The notes under the pieces are model-generated. The model was given only the letters and a program-made list of their open reading frames with translations. It did no database searches and was not told where the DNA came from. From positions 2,209,501 through 2,273,500 of the forward strand of contig NC_019689.1 in assembly GCF_000317025.1 (NCBI RefSeq): a stretch of DNA of 64,000 nt. The letters are read 5' to 3'. Below, in pieces: positions 52,046-61,241 of the stretch. Within the stretch, counting starts at the first letter, position 1. Each line of letters starts with the position of its first letter. The stretch comes from Pleurocapsa sp. PCC 7327. GTDB lineage: Bacteria > Cyanobacteriota > Cyanobacteriia > Cyanobacteriales > Microcystaceae. Made by a program: the position numbers and the translations under genes.

Positions 52046-52489
52046 TCACTTTCCAATATCTTCATTCCAAAGCCGAGGCTTCTGGGCAATAAAATCTCTC
52101 ATCAACTGCTTGCATTCATCCAAATTGAGGTCGATCGTCTCAACGCCGTGAGACTCCATAAATTCTCTGGCACCAGCAAAGGTTGTTGACTCTCCGGCAA
52201 TGACTTTTTTAATCCCAAATTGCACTACCGCCCCCGCACAGAGATAGCATGGCATTAGGGTTGAATATAAAACCGTATCGTCGTACTTGCCGATCCGACC
52301 TGCATTGCGCAAACAGTCAATTTCTGCATGGGTCACGGGGTCGTTATCTTGGACGCGCTTATTATGACCTCTGCCGATAATTTTGCCATCTTTGACCAGA
52401 ACCGAACCGATAGGAATTCCTCCCTCGCTCAATCCTTGCCTAGCTTCTGCAATGGCTGCTGCCATGAAACTATCCATGTTTTGCCTCAT
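52046..52489 (-). CDS. Yeast-type cytosine deaminase
   Basis: A 147-residue zinc deaminase. The zinc/catalytic motifs are THAEIDCLRNAGR (H-x-E) and TLMPCYLCAGAVVQFG (P-C-x-x-C). The C-terminal half, with FAGAREFMESHGVETIDL and DFIAQKPRLWNEDIG, matches fungal cytosine deaminase (FCY1) rather than tRNA adenosine deaminase or guanine deaminase. It should convert cytosine to uracil for pyrimidine salvage. Assignment by motif pattern only; guanine or other base activity cannot be excluded. Confidence 0.82.
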   Translation of the reverse strand: MRQNMDSFMAAAIAEARQGLSEGGIPIGSVLVKDGKIIGRGHNKRVQDNDPVTHAEIDCLRNAGRIGKYDDTVLYSTLMPCYLCAGAVVQFGIKKVIAGESTTFAGAREFMESHGVETIDLNLDECKQLMRDFIAQKPRLWNEDIGK

Positions 52490-52655
52490 TGTCGATCGCT
52501 CGAATTAAGGTAACTACTATTTTCCTTTCCTTTAATCGATTATCTCGTTTTGCGATCGATTTTCTCGTTTTATGTCAATGTGGCTTTTGATACGGCTTTC
52601 TCTATTTCATCAAAAATACACTTCTAATCATATCACAAAATACTATCTATTTGTC

Positions 52656-52907
52656 ATGACCGAAGAACGCCAAAGCCAGTATTTACGTTTGATCGAGCAG
52701 TTAATGCGCTGCCCCAACGGTCAAGAACCCGAAGTATTAGATGCAAATGCAGATTTGCTGGATGCTGGCTTAGTGCAAACCATGATGCAAGTGGCAACGA
52801 TGTTTGCCCATGAGAACAATCCAGATGGGGCAAAGTTTCTCATCCATGTTGCTCGCGAACTAGCCAAACAACTCGGATTGTACCCGCAAACGCCCGTGCA
52901 GGAATAG
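52656..52907 (+). CDS. Small helical protein like the N-terminal module of cyanobacterial CHAT proteins
   Basis: 83 residues from the ATG at 52656. QYLRLIEQLMRCPNGQEPEV and LVQTMMQVATMFAHENNPDG resemble a helical module that in cyanobacteria often lies at the N terminus of CHAT/TPR proteins; here it stands alone. An in-frame start at 52572 would add a non-conserved stretch. It ends two bases before the next gene, so the two are co-transcribed. Confidence 0.75.
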   Translation: MTEERQSQYLRLIEQLMRCPNGQEPEVLDANADLLDAGLVQTMMQVATMFAHENNPDGAKFLIHVARELAKQLGLYPQTPVQE

Positions 52908-52909
52908 CT

Positions 52910-53227
52910 ATGGAAATAACCGCACCCGAAGCAGAAGAATTGGCTTTATCCTTTCTAGTTGAAGATTTGGAAATTCCTCCAGACGAGCAAGATTATTTCG
53001 CCGTCCTCAACTCTCGTCCCATTGGGGAAGACTGGTATGTCGTAGAAATCGGCGTAGAAGGATTTCCCGATAAATGGGTGATTCAGGTATACGATACTCA
53101 CGAATGCGATCCCTGCTATGCGTTTGTCTCTCCCATGCCTCCTACGGAAGCTAATACTGACTTAGACGAATTGCCGCAATCGCTAGCTGAGGTATTGCTG
53201 ACACATCGAAGCGAACAAAAAGTTTAA
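52910..53227 (+). CDS. Small acidic hypothetical protein
   Basis: A 105-residue acidic protein: TAPEAEELALSFLVEDLEIP, GEDWYVVEIGVEGFPDKWVI and DTHECDPCYAFVSPMPPTEA. It looks like a compact alpha/beta domain. No family is recognised. It follows the CHAT-N-like gene by two bases; the pair may encode interacting proteins. Confidence 0.75.
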   Translation: MEITAPEAEELALSFLVEDLEIPPDEQDYFAVLNSRPIGEDWYVVEIGVEGFPDKWVIQVYDTHECDPCYAFVSPMPPTEANTDLDELPQSLAEVLLTHRSEQKV

Positions 53228-53267
53228 TTGGGCAATGCTACAATGATGAATATAACGATAGGTAAAA

Positions 53268-53441
53268 ATGCCCAGCAGTGGATGCGCGATCGCGGCTACA
53301 ATCCCAAAAATCTCGAACATTGTAAAACTTTTGTTGGAAGCTGGGGCTAATTATAATCTCAAGAATTTGGACGATTTTAAGGCAATAGATTTTGCTGCTA
53401 CAGTAGAAGTTCTCAAGCTTTTAAAGAATGTTAGTTACTAA
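53268..53441 (+). pseudogene. Ankyrin-repeat fragment
   Basis: A 57-codon frame: GCAIAATIPKISNIVKLLLE, then AGANYNLKNLDDFKAIDFA. The IVKLLLEAGANYN-L-N segment is an ankyrin repeat unit. It has one recognisable repeat, no good ribosome binding site and overlaps the next broken gene, so it is a remnant. Confidence 0.6.
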
Positions 53442-54596
53442 AAGTACCGGACAGAAATATCACACCGCCACAAAACATTCCTATCTTTCTGTCCAAATAG
53501 ATCCGAATTATGTAGATACTTCTACTCAACCATCACCGTTTAAAATTTATCCAAAATTTTATCGTCGCTTTTCAATAGAACCCGATAATTCTATCCATAA
53601 ATTTATTGGCTTAACCCATAGGATAACCTTTCAAAAGATTTCCCGCGATGGTCCTTATCAATCGCGGGAAATCCATCAGCAGGCGCTCTCTATCCAACCG
53701 AAATTTACGTGCAGATAAGAGGCATAAAAGGAATCATTGATGGAATCTATCATCTGGAAGTAGCCACGAATTCTCTGACTCTAATTTATGAATTAATTGA
53801 TGATGGAATAGATAGTTATATTCTTCCCGATCGCAAGGTAAGGGGATTAATATTTTTAGTAAGTTGTGTCTATTATCGGTCGAGTTGGAAATATAAAAAT
53901 AGAAGTTTGCGCTACTGTTTTTTAGATAGCGGACATCATCTAGGAGCCATTGAGGCTTCTGCTTATCTTCACGATCGCGATATTCAAATAATCTTTGATT
54001 TTGATAAGATCGCTCTCAATGAAGATTTAGGTTTCGAGAATAAAGAATTTATTACTGCTTGCGTTGTTGCTGGAGAAATTGGAGAAAAATCGGTCAGAAA
54101 ACTCAGGGATAAGATTCCTTTTGTCTGCGCCACCGACTATTTCGAGCAAAATTCATTTGTAGAAGCAGGATATCAAAATACAATTTTACCTGAGAGCGAA
54201 AAACAAAAACTTTTATTGCCTCAGTTTCAGTTTGACAAGGAAAGATATTTAGAGGCAGTTTTAAATAGGCGTTAGGCTAGATATTTCGAGCGATCGCGTT
54301 CTATTTCTCAAGCTAATTTTCTGCAAATCCTCCAAGTCATCGCTCAACCAATTTCGACAGAAAGTGTTGAGGATATCGATCTTTATTTTGCCATCAAGCG
54401 CGTTGAAGGCATAGAGCCTGGTTTATACCGAAGCGATCGCATTAATGTAATTTCTAGAATAAAAGCAGGAGATTTTAGCGAGAAGACGGGTTATTTATGC
54501 TATGGCAATTGGTTGAGAAAGTTGCGATCGCATCGCTTTGTCCCGTCCCTCTCAGTTGTCTGGCTTCCAACTCGGCAGAGCGATCGGCTATCCTAA
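53428..54596 (+). pseudogene. SagB-type (ThcOx) nitroreductase gene, frameshifted and with a nonsense codon
   Basis: The gene reads in three pieces. 53428-about 53660: YHTATKHSYLSVQIDP and FKIYPKFYRRFS. After a frameshift near 53660: GNPSAGALYPTEIYVQIRGI, the FMN-binding block of SagB/ThcOx-family dehydrogenases, then YRSSWKYKNRSLRYCFLDSG and HHLGAIEASAYLHD. At 54273-54275 a TAG replaces the Ser of the second-domain RRS-x-R-x-F motif (VLNRR, stop, ARYFERSRSISQANFLQI). The frame then continues with FAIKRVEGIEPGLYRSDRI to a stop at 54594. This was a tandem-domain flavin oxidase, now dead. Confidence 0.85.
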
Positions 54597-54607
54597 CATA
54601 GTGTTAG

Positions 54608-55918
<1,311 letters not shown>

Positions 55919-55948
55919 CGTTTTAGTAGTGGTGGTGGCAGGAAAAAC

Positions 55949-57229
55949 CTACCCCATAGGCAAGCAGATCTGAAACCTCGTGCCCTTGCCGAGGGTGCTT
56001 TCTACCGCAATCTGACCGCCATGGGCTTTAATAATTTGTTGTGCGATCGCCAGTCCTAACCCAAATCCCCCCGTTTGTCGCGATCGCGCTTCGTCTACTC
56101 GGTAAAAACGCTCAAAAATATGGGGAAGATCGGCTTCGGGAATGCCAATACCATTATCCTCGACTTCAATGAAAACTCGACGCACTTTTGTCAACAGCTT
56201 GAGCTGAACGGTACCGCCGGAAGAACTATATTTACAAGCATTGTCGAGCAAGTTCTTAACGGCTTGCGATAACAGTGCCGAGTCAGCATTAAGTTTGAGA
56301 GGCTCTAATGGAAGGTCAGCAATCAAGCTTAAGTTACGTTCCGCTGCCAGTGTTTGATATCGATCGACCAAAGATTTCAGTAAATCGACCAGATCGATCT
56401 CTTTTAAATCCTGAGGATTTAATCGTCCTTCGTGACGCGCCAAGAACAACAGATTATCGATTAGGGAACTCATTGACTTAGTGGTTTGGACGATCTTTCC
56501 CAAGCGCTGGCGCTGTTGTAGGCTATCTTCAATCGGAGCGAGCAAACCAACCTGAGCGTTGCTCAAAATCGCTGCTATGGGCGCTCGCAACTCATGAGAA
56601 GCATCTGCGGTAAAGCGTTGTAGTTGTTCGTAGGCTCGTCTAGATGGCTGCATTGCCAGTCCGCCCAAAATCCAGCCGACTAAGCCTGTTAAACCCAGCG
56701 TTAATGGGACTCCTAGCGACAAAAACAGCCGTGTCTGCTTTAAGTTTTCTTGAATGGGACTCAGAGAAGCGGCAACTTGCAGATAAGCGATCGCTGTCTC
56801 ATCCTGTTTGATAGGAAGCGTCAACTGACGCAGCCATTTTTGGTTAGAGACTTGATTATTGTCGCCCTTGAGGGTTTGATAGCCGGGGGCTGAGGATAAT
56901 TTTTTTGGGGCAGCAGTACCAATAAATTGCACCAGTTGTCCCCGTGCGTCATACCAACGGATATAGGCAATTTCCGTTTCAATCTCAAGGGGTGGGGCAT
57001 CGCCTTCTTGCAGAGAAATCTTCTCGGCATCGATCTGCCAGCGCCCCTTCTCTAGCTCATAGTCGGTTTTAGTATTGATCCGTTTAGTCTGCGCGTAAAG
57101 CGTTTCGTCAAAAGCACGAATGCGATCTTTGAGTTGCAGGTAATAAATCGTAAAGGCAAAGAGAATCAGAATGCTCCCCATTGAGAGAGTAAACCAGTAA
57201 GCGAGGCGACGACGGCTACGATGAAACAT
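55949..57229 (-). CDS. Sensor histidine kinase (RppB-like)
   Basis: 426 residues from the ATG at 57229, five bases after the upstream response regulator. Two membrane helices (residues about 9-30 and 165-185) flank an extracytoplasmic sensor of about 130 residues with no known domain. H-box: RFTADASHELRAPIAAILSN. N-box: LLDNACKYSS. G-boxes: VEDNGIGIPEADLPHIFERF and GGFGLGLAIAQQII. The layout matches cyanobacterial RppB/NrsS kinases, which act with RppA; the signal here is unknown. A longer frame from 57292 would overlap the regulator and is rejected. Confidence 0.9.
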   Translation of the reverse strand: MFHRSRRRLAYWFTLSMGSILILFAFTIYYLQLKDRIRAFDETLYAQTKRINTKTDYELEKGRWQIDAEKISLQEGDAPPLEIETEIAYIRWYDARGQLVQFIGTAAPKKLSSAPGYQTLKGDNNQVSNQKWLRQLTLPIKQDETAIAYLQVAASLSPIQENLKQTRLFLSLGVPLTLGLTGLVGWILGGLAMQPSRRAYEQLQRFTADASHELRAPIAAILSNAQVGLLAPIEDSLQQRQRLGKIVQTTKSMSSLIDNLLFLARHEGRLNPQDLKEIDLVDLLKSLVDRYQTLAAERNLSLIADLPLEPLKLNADSALLSQAVKNLLDNACKYSSSGGTVQLKLLTKVRRVFIEVEDNGIGIPEADLPHIFERFYRVDEARSRQTGGFGLGLAIAQQIIKAHGGQIAVESTLGKGTRFQICLPMG

Positions 57230-57234
57230 AAAAT

Positions 57235-57915
57235 TTAGCTTGCTTTTGGGGTATTGAGGCGATAACCCATTCCGTAAACGGTTTCCAACCAATCTTTGGC
57301 GCCAACTGACTCCAAGCGCTGTCGCAGTCGCCTGACTAGCGTCGTTACGGCATTACTTTCTGGTTCGGTTCCCCAACTCCAGAGCGCCTGTTCGATTTGG
57401 TCGCGAGATAAAATGCGATCGCTATGGCGCATTAGATATTCCATCAGTTGAAACTCGCGGACTGACAGTCGAATTTTTTCTTGTCCTCGCTCTAGGGTTA
57501 AACTGGTGAGATGCAAATGCAAATCGACTGCACTTAGTATATCTCCCTGCCAAAGTGGCGATCGCCTCCCCAAAGCTCGCACCCGCGCGAGCAATTCAGG
57601 AATATCTACGGGTTTAACCAAATAGTCGTCTGCGCCGGCATCTAACCCATTGACTTTGTCAGCCGTCGTATCTTTGGCAGTCAACATCAGGACTGGCGAG
57701 GTTTTCCCGCCCTCTCGGTACTGGCGACACAGACTCAGTCCGCTGATTTTGGGCAACATCCAATCCAAAATTAATAGGTCGTAGTCTTTCTCGTTCATCA
57801 ACCACTGAGCAGTATGGCTATCCTCCACGGCATCGACGATATGTCCTGTCTGGGATAAGGCTGCTTGTAGGGGTTCTAATTGAGCCGGATCGTCTTCAAC
57901 AAGGAGAATCAGCAT
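57235..57915 (-). CDS. OmpR-family response regulator (RppA-like)
   Basis: A 226-residue regulator. The receiver domain (1-115) has the phosphorylated Asp in DLLILDWMLPKISGL, the MLTAKDTTADKVNGLDAGAD block and the Lys in YLVKPVDIPEL. The winged-helix DNA-binding domain (130-222) has LSVREFQLMEYLMRHSDRIL and NAVTTLVRRLRQRLESVGA. It pairs with the kinase immediately downstream. RppA in Synechocystis controls photosynthesis-related genes; the same role here is inferred only. Confidence 0.92.
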   Translation of the reverse strand: MLILLVEDDPAQLEPLQAALSQTGHIVDAVEDSHTAQWLMNEKDYDLLILDWMLPKISGLSLCRQYREGGKTSPVLMLTAKDTTADKVNGLDAGADDYLVKPVDIPELLARVRALGRRSPLWQGDILSAVDLHLHLTSLTLERGQEKIRLSVREFQLMEYLMRHSDRILSRDQIEQALWSWGTEPESNAVTTLVRRLRQRLESVGAKDWLETVYGMGYRLNTPKAS

Positions 57916-58039
57916 GACTTGAGTGCGATCGGGGAGCCTATCTACTGCTAGCTGAATTTTCTACATGCTAATCAATTCTGCTGAAAATTGGCTGCGAGAG
58001 AGACGAGATAGAATAGAGTTCTGATTGACTAGGGTTTTA

Positions 58040-58426
58040 ATGCGCAGACCTCAATGGCTTGAATTTTTGGGTTCTTTAGGATTGGAGTTTTGGCTGCCTT
58101 TACCGCTTCTCGGACTGGGATTCTGGCTGGTGACTGGCTCGATTAGCGATCGCAATTTGAGTCGTCCTCAACCGACGATGGGCGAACTGAGAATTGCTCG
58201 CAACGTTCGACCCTCATCAGATTCAGTGCTATTGATTCACGTAAAGATTAAGCAAAACTTAGGCGTTTCTCTGGTTAAAGTCAAGCAAGCAACCAGGGTT
58301 TTTCAAAAGCAAGAGTTTGAATTATCAACGACGGAGTTAGATCGCGTTGAAGCAGGAATTGCGAAAAAACTCGACCTACCCGTCGAGCAAATTAGACAGC
58401 TAGCACGCTATCAAGTAGAAGATTGA
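58040..58426 (+). CDS. Small membrane-anchored hypothetical protein
   Basis: 128 residues from the ATG at 58040 (a TTG at 58025 is possible). One N-terminal membrane helix (LGLEFWLPLPLLGLGFWLV) is followed by a soluble part with KIKQNLGVSLVKVKQATRVF and TTELDRVEAGIAKKLDLPVE. No family is recognised. It is divergent from the two-component pair. Confidence 0.7.
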   Translation: MRRPQWLEFLGSLGLEFWLPLPLLGLGFWLVTGSISDRNLSRPQPTMGELRIARNVRPSSDSVLLIHVKIKQNLGVSLVKVKQATRVFQKQEFELSTTELDRVEAGIAKKLDLPVEQIRQLARYQVED

Positions 58427-58586
58427 GACTAGCTGCCAAGAGACGCTAGCCGCTGCGCCCTATGCAAGCAGAGTCGTCCGAGCAGCGCCCCAAGCAAAAA
58501 AGGTATAAAAGCTTCGGGATTCGAGGCTTCTGGCAAAGTAGCTCGGTAAAATAACTCGGTAATGATATTTTTAAGCTAGGACAACC

Positions 58587-59312
58587 GTGCAAATCGGAAT
58601 TCTCTATGGGATTAGTTTGGGAACGGGCGACCCGGAATTAATTACGGTCAAAGGATTGCGCTTGCTACAAAAAGTTTCAGTCGTCGCTTTTCCGACCGGG
58701 CTGGGCAGCAAGCTGGGCATCGCCGAACAAATTGCCTCTCCTTGGCTGAAGGCAAACCAGCAGAAGTTAGCGTTGCATTTTCCCTACGTTCAGGATGAGG
58801 CAGTATTGCAGCAAGCTTGGCAGGAAGCAGCCAAACGGGTTTGGCAGCATCTGAAGCTGGGTCATGACGTAGCTTTTGTCTGTGAAGGCGATATCAGTTT
58901 TTATAGTACGTTTACTTATTTAGCACAAACTTTAGTAGAGCTTCATCCAGAAGCCGTTATCGAGAGAGTTCCCGGAGTTTGCTCTCCTATGGCAGCGGCG
59001 GCTGAGGTGGGAATGCCTATAACCGTCCGCAGCGATCGCTTGGTCGTATTACCTGCCCTTTATACCGTCCAAGAGTTAGAAGCCGTTTTGGAGTGGGCGG
59101 ACGTGGTGGTGTTGATGAAGGTGAGTTCGGTTTACGATCGCGTTTGGCAAGTTTTGCAGCAGCGCGATTTGCTCGATCGCGCTTGGGTCGTCGAACGAGC
59201 AACGTTTCCCGATCGCCTTATTTACACCGATCTGCGCGATCGTCCTTCTCTAAAACTCTCCTACTTTTCTCTCCTCGTCGTTTCTGTCAAGCAATCGTTG
59301 CGTTCTCAATGA
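58587..59312 (+). CDS. cobI: Precorrin-2 C20-methyltransferase
   Basis: A 241-residue CobI/CbiL, adding a methyl group at C20 in B12 synthesis. The tetrapyrrole methylase fold is shown by LYGISLGTGDPELITVKGLR at the N terminus, FVCEGDISFYSTFTYLAQTL, VPGVCSPMAAAAEVGMPI and ADVVVLMKVSSVYDRVWQVL. The start is GTG at 58587 with AGGACAACC upstream. Length is normal. Confidence 0.93.
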   Translation: MQIGILYGISLGTGDPELITVKGLRLLQKVSVVAFPTGLGSKLGIAEQIASPWLKANQQKLALHFPYVQDEAVLQQAWQEAAKRVWQHLKLGHDVAFVCEGDISFYSTFTYLAQTLVELHPEAVIERVPGVCSPMAAAAEVGMPITVRSDRLVVLPALYTVQELEAVLEWADVVVLMKVSSVYDRVWQVLQQRDLLDRAWVVERATFPDRLIYTDLRDRPSLKLSYFSLLVVSVKQSLRSQ

Positions 59313-59436
59313 GACAAAATATTACGCTCTGTTGAGAAATATGTAAACTTTTGAGGCGAATGGATAAATAGTGAGGGCGGTCATGATAATTTTTTGGGTG
59401 GCAGATAGTTAGATAAATTGAGGTAAGGAGGACACT

Positions 59437-59637
59437 TTGACACTGCGCGTCGTTCCCGCTAACACCGAAATTTTTCGTGAAGATATCAGTGAGTATGTAG
59501 CACAACTACAGCTTCACATGGCTTTACAAGCACGAAATTTAGTTCCAAGCCTGACTCAAGCTAGCGATAGCCGAGAAAAGCTTTTGCAAGAAACTCAGGC
59601 TAATGTTGAAAAAATGGTTTCTCGTCAAATTCTGTAG
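59437..59637 (+). CDS. Small hypothetical protein
   Basis: 66 residues starting with TTG at 59437, with GTAAGGAGGA immediately upstream, an excellent ribosome binding site. Sequence features: RVVPANTEIFREDISEYVAQ and an amphipathic helical C-terminal half ending EKMVSRQIL. There is no membrane helix. The strong ribosome binding site supports expression. Family unknown. Confidence 0.65.
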   Translation: MTLRVVPANTEIFREDISEYVAQLQLHMALQARNLVPSLTQASDSREKLLQETQANVEKMVSRQIL

Positions 59638-59748
59638 TTCTAAGTAAGCAAAAACAATTTAGATATTGCAATTTCATACCCCTTACTCTTAAATAATTGC
59701 CTTAAAATAACCTGACAATTTGGTGCAGATAATAGCGGAGATACTGTT

Positions 59749-59792
59749 ACAAAACGCAACCTTAGATAGAATGAGCAGCAGGAGCGTTTTGT
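59749..59792 (+). promoter_or_regulatory. Long-loop hairpin in the mgtE leader
   Basis: ACAAAACGC (59749-59757) is complementary to GCGTTTTGT (59784-59792), with a 26-base loop, about 40 bases before mgtE. It could be part of a regulatory leader, but no known riboswitch signature is seen. Confidence 0.3.
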
Positions 59793-59831
59793 TAAACTGA
59801 GGCCTGTCCTTGGGGTAAGGAAGGAAGGGTT

Positions 59832-61226
59832 GTGAGCTTGACTGAGGAAATTAGTGCGATTCAAGCTGGTTCTCGTAGCGAGTTGCGACAGTTAGTTCGC
59901 AGCCAACTGCAACTTTTGCTAGAACAAGACAACCTCGAAGGAGCTAAAGCCCTGTTAATCCCCGTGCAACCCGTCGATATTGCCGAGGCAATCGAAGGGT
60001 TGCCGGAGTCGATGCAGGTGATTGCCTTTCGCTTGCTGGCAAAAGATGAAGCAATCGCCGTTTACGAACATTTAGACTCAGCAGTTCAACAGTCATTGGT
60101 TCAGCAGTTCAAGCATCAGGAAGTTTTAGATATTGTAGACAAAATGTCTCCCGACGATCGCGTGCGATTGTTTGACGAGTTGCCCGCCAAAATCGTGCGT
60201 CGCTTGCTCTCGCAACTCAGTCCGGGAGAACGCCAAGCAACTGCCTTGCTGTTGGGCTATGGGGAAGCGACAGCAGGGCGCATCATGACCCCAGAGTATA
60301 TCTCCCTCAAAGAAACCTTAACCGTCGCTCAAACCTTAGAGCGAATTCGCAGCTTAGCAAAGACTTCCGAAATCGTCTATTATCTCTACGTTACCGATGC
60401 CTCTCGACACCTGACCGGAATTGTCTCGCTCAGAGATCTCGTCATTGCCTCCCCAGAGAAAACCCTCGGCGAAATTATGACGCGCGATGTGGTGTTCGTC
60501 CACACGGATACCGACCAAGAAGAAGTCGCCCGAATGATTCAACGATACGACCTGCTGGCTTTACCAGTGGTCGATCGCGAACAACGTTTGGTAGGCGTAG
60601 TCACGGTAGATGACGTAATCGATATTTTAGAACAGGAAGCTACCGAGGACATTTATGCCTTGGGAGGCTTGCAATCGGATGGCGATAACTATTTCCAAAC
60701 CAATCTGATTACCGTTGCCCGCAAGCGCGTTGTCTGGCTGTTTGTGTTATTAATCACCAACACGGTGACGGGAACGATCATCAAGTCTCAGGGGTCCGTT
60801 CTAGAAAGAATGGCGATTCTGGCAGCCTTTATTCCCCTGCTGGTGGGAACTGGGGGCAACGTAGGCGCACAGTCTTCAACCGTGGTCATTCGCGGCTTAA
60901 ATACCGAGGAGATTCGGGATTTGGGAATGGGTCAGGTAATTTTTCGCGAGGCACTGGCAGGAGGACTGTTAGGGCTAATTTTGGGAACGATTGCAACGCT
61001 CTGGGCATACGGGTTGCAGGGAAATGTTTTCGTCGCCGTGTCGGTCGGCGTTAGCCTAGTAGCGATCGCGATTCTTGCCTCGATTTCGGGTTCGGCTCTG
61101 CCTTTCCTATTTCACTCTCTCGGTTTAGATCCCGCTTTGATGTCGGCTCCGTTTATCACCACAGCCGTTGACGTTTTAGGGGTGTTGATTTACTTCTATA
61201 TTGCCAGAATAATTTTAGGTATCTGA
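59832..61226 (+). CDS. mgtE: Magnesium transporter MgtE
   Basis: A 464-residue MgtE, a gated Mg channel. Order: N-terminal superhelical domain (residues about 20-130, with MSPDDRVRLFDELPAKIVRR), CBS pair (about 140-265, RIMTPEYISLKETLTVAQTL and REQRLVGVVTVDDVIDILE), and five membrane helices (about 300-464, with VGTGGNVGAQSSTVVIRGL, the pore motif region). The start is GTG at 59832 after GGAAGG. The WD40 gene follows 15 bases later, likely in the same transcript. Confidence 0.95.
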   Translation: MSLTEEISAIQAGSRSELRQLVRSQLQLLLEQDNLEGAKALLIPVQPVDIAEAIEGLPESMQVIAFRLLAKDEAIAVYEHLDSAVQQSLVQQFKHQEVLDIVDKMSPDDRVRLFDELPAKIVRRLLSQLSPGERQATALLLGYGEATAGRIMTPEYISLKETLTVAQTLERIRSLAKTSEIVYYLYVTDASRHLTGIVSLRDLVIASPEKTLGEIMTRDVVFVHTDTDQEEVARMIQRYDLLALPVVDREQRLVGVVTVDDVIDILEQEATEDIYALGGLQSDGDNYFQTNLITVARKRVVWLFVLLITNTVTGTIIKSQGSVLERMAILAAFIPLLVGTGGNVGAQSSTVVIRGLNTEEIRDLGMGQVIFREALAGGLLGLILGTIATLWAYGLQGNVFVAVSVGVSLVAIAILASISGSALPFLFHSLGLDPALMSAPFITTAVDVLGVLIYFYIARIILGI

Positions 61227-61241
61227 AAGTCATATGAAAAT

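Noticed and set aside
58427-58586. Cobalamin riboswitch before cobI
   Set aside because: The spacer contains only repeat-like sequence and no B12-box pattern; the same holds for the region before cobK.
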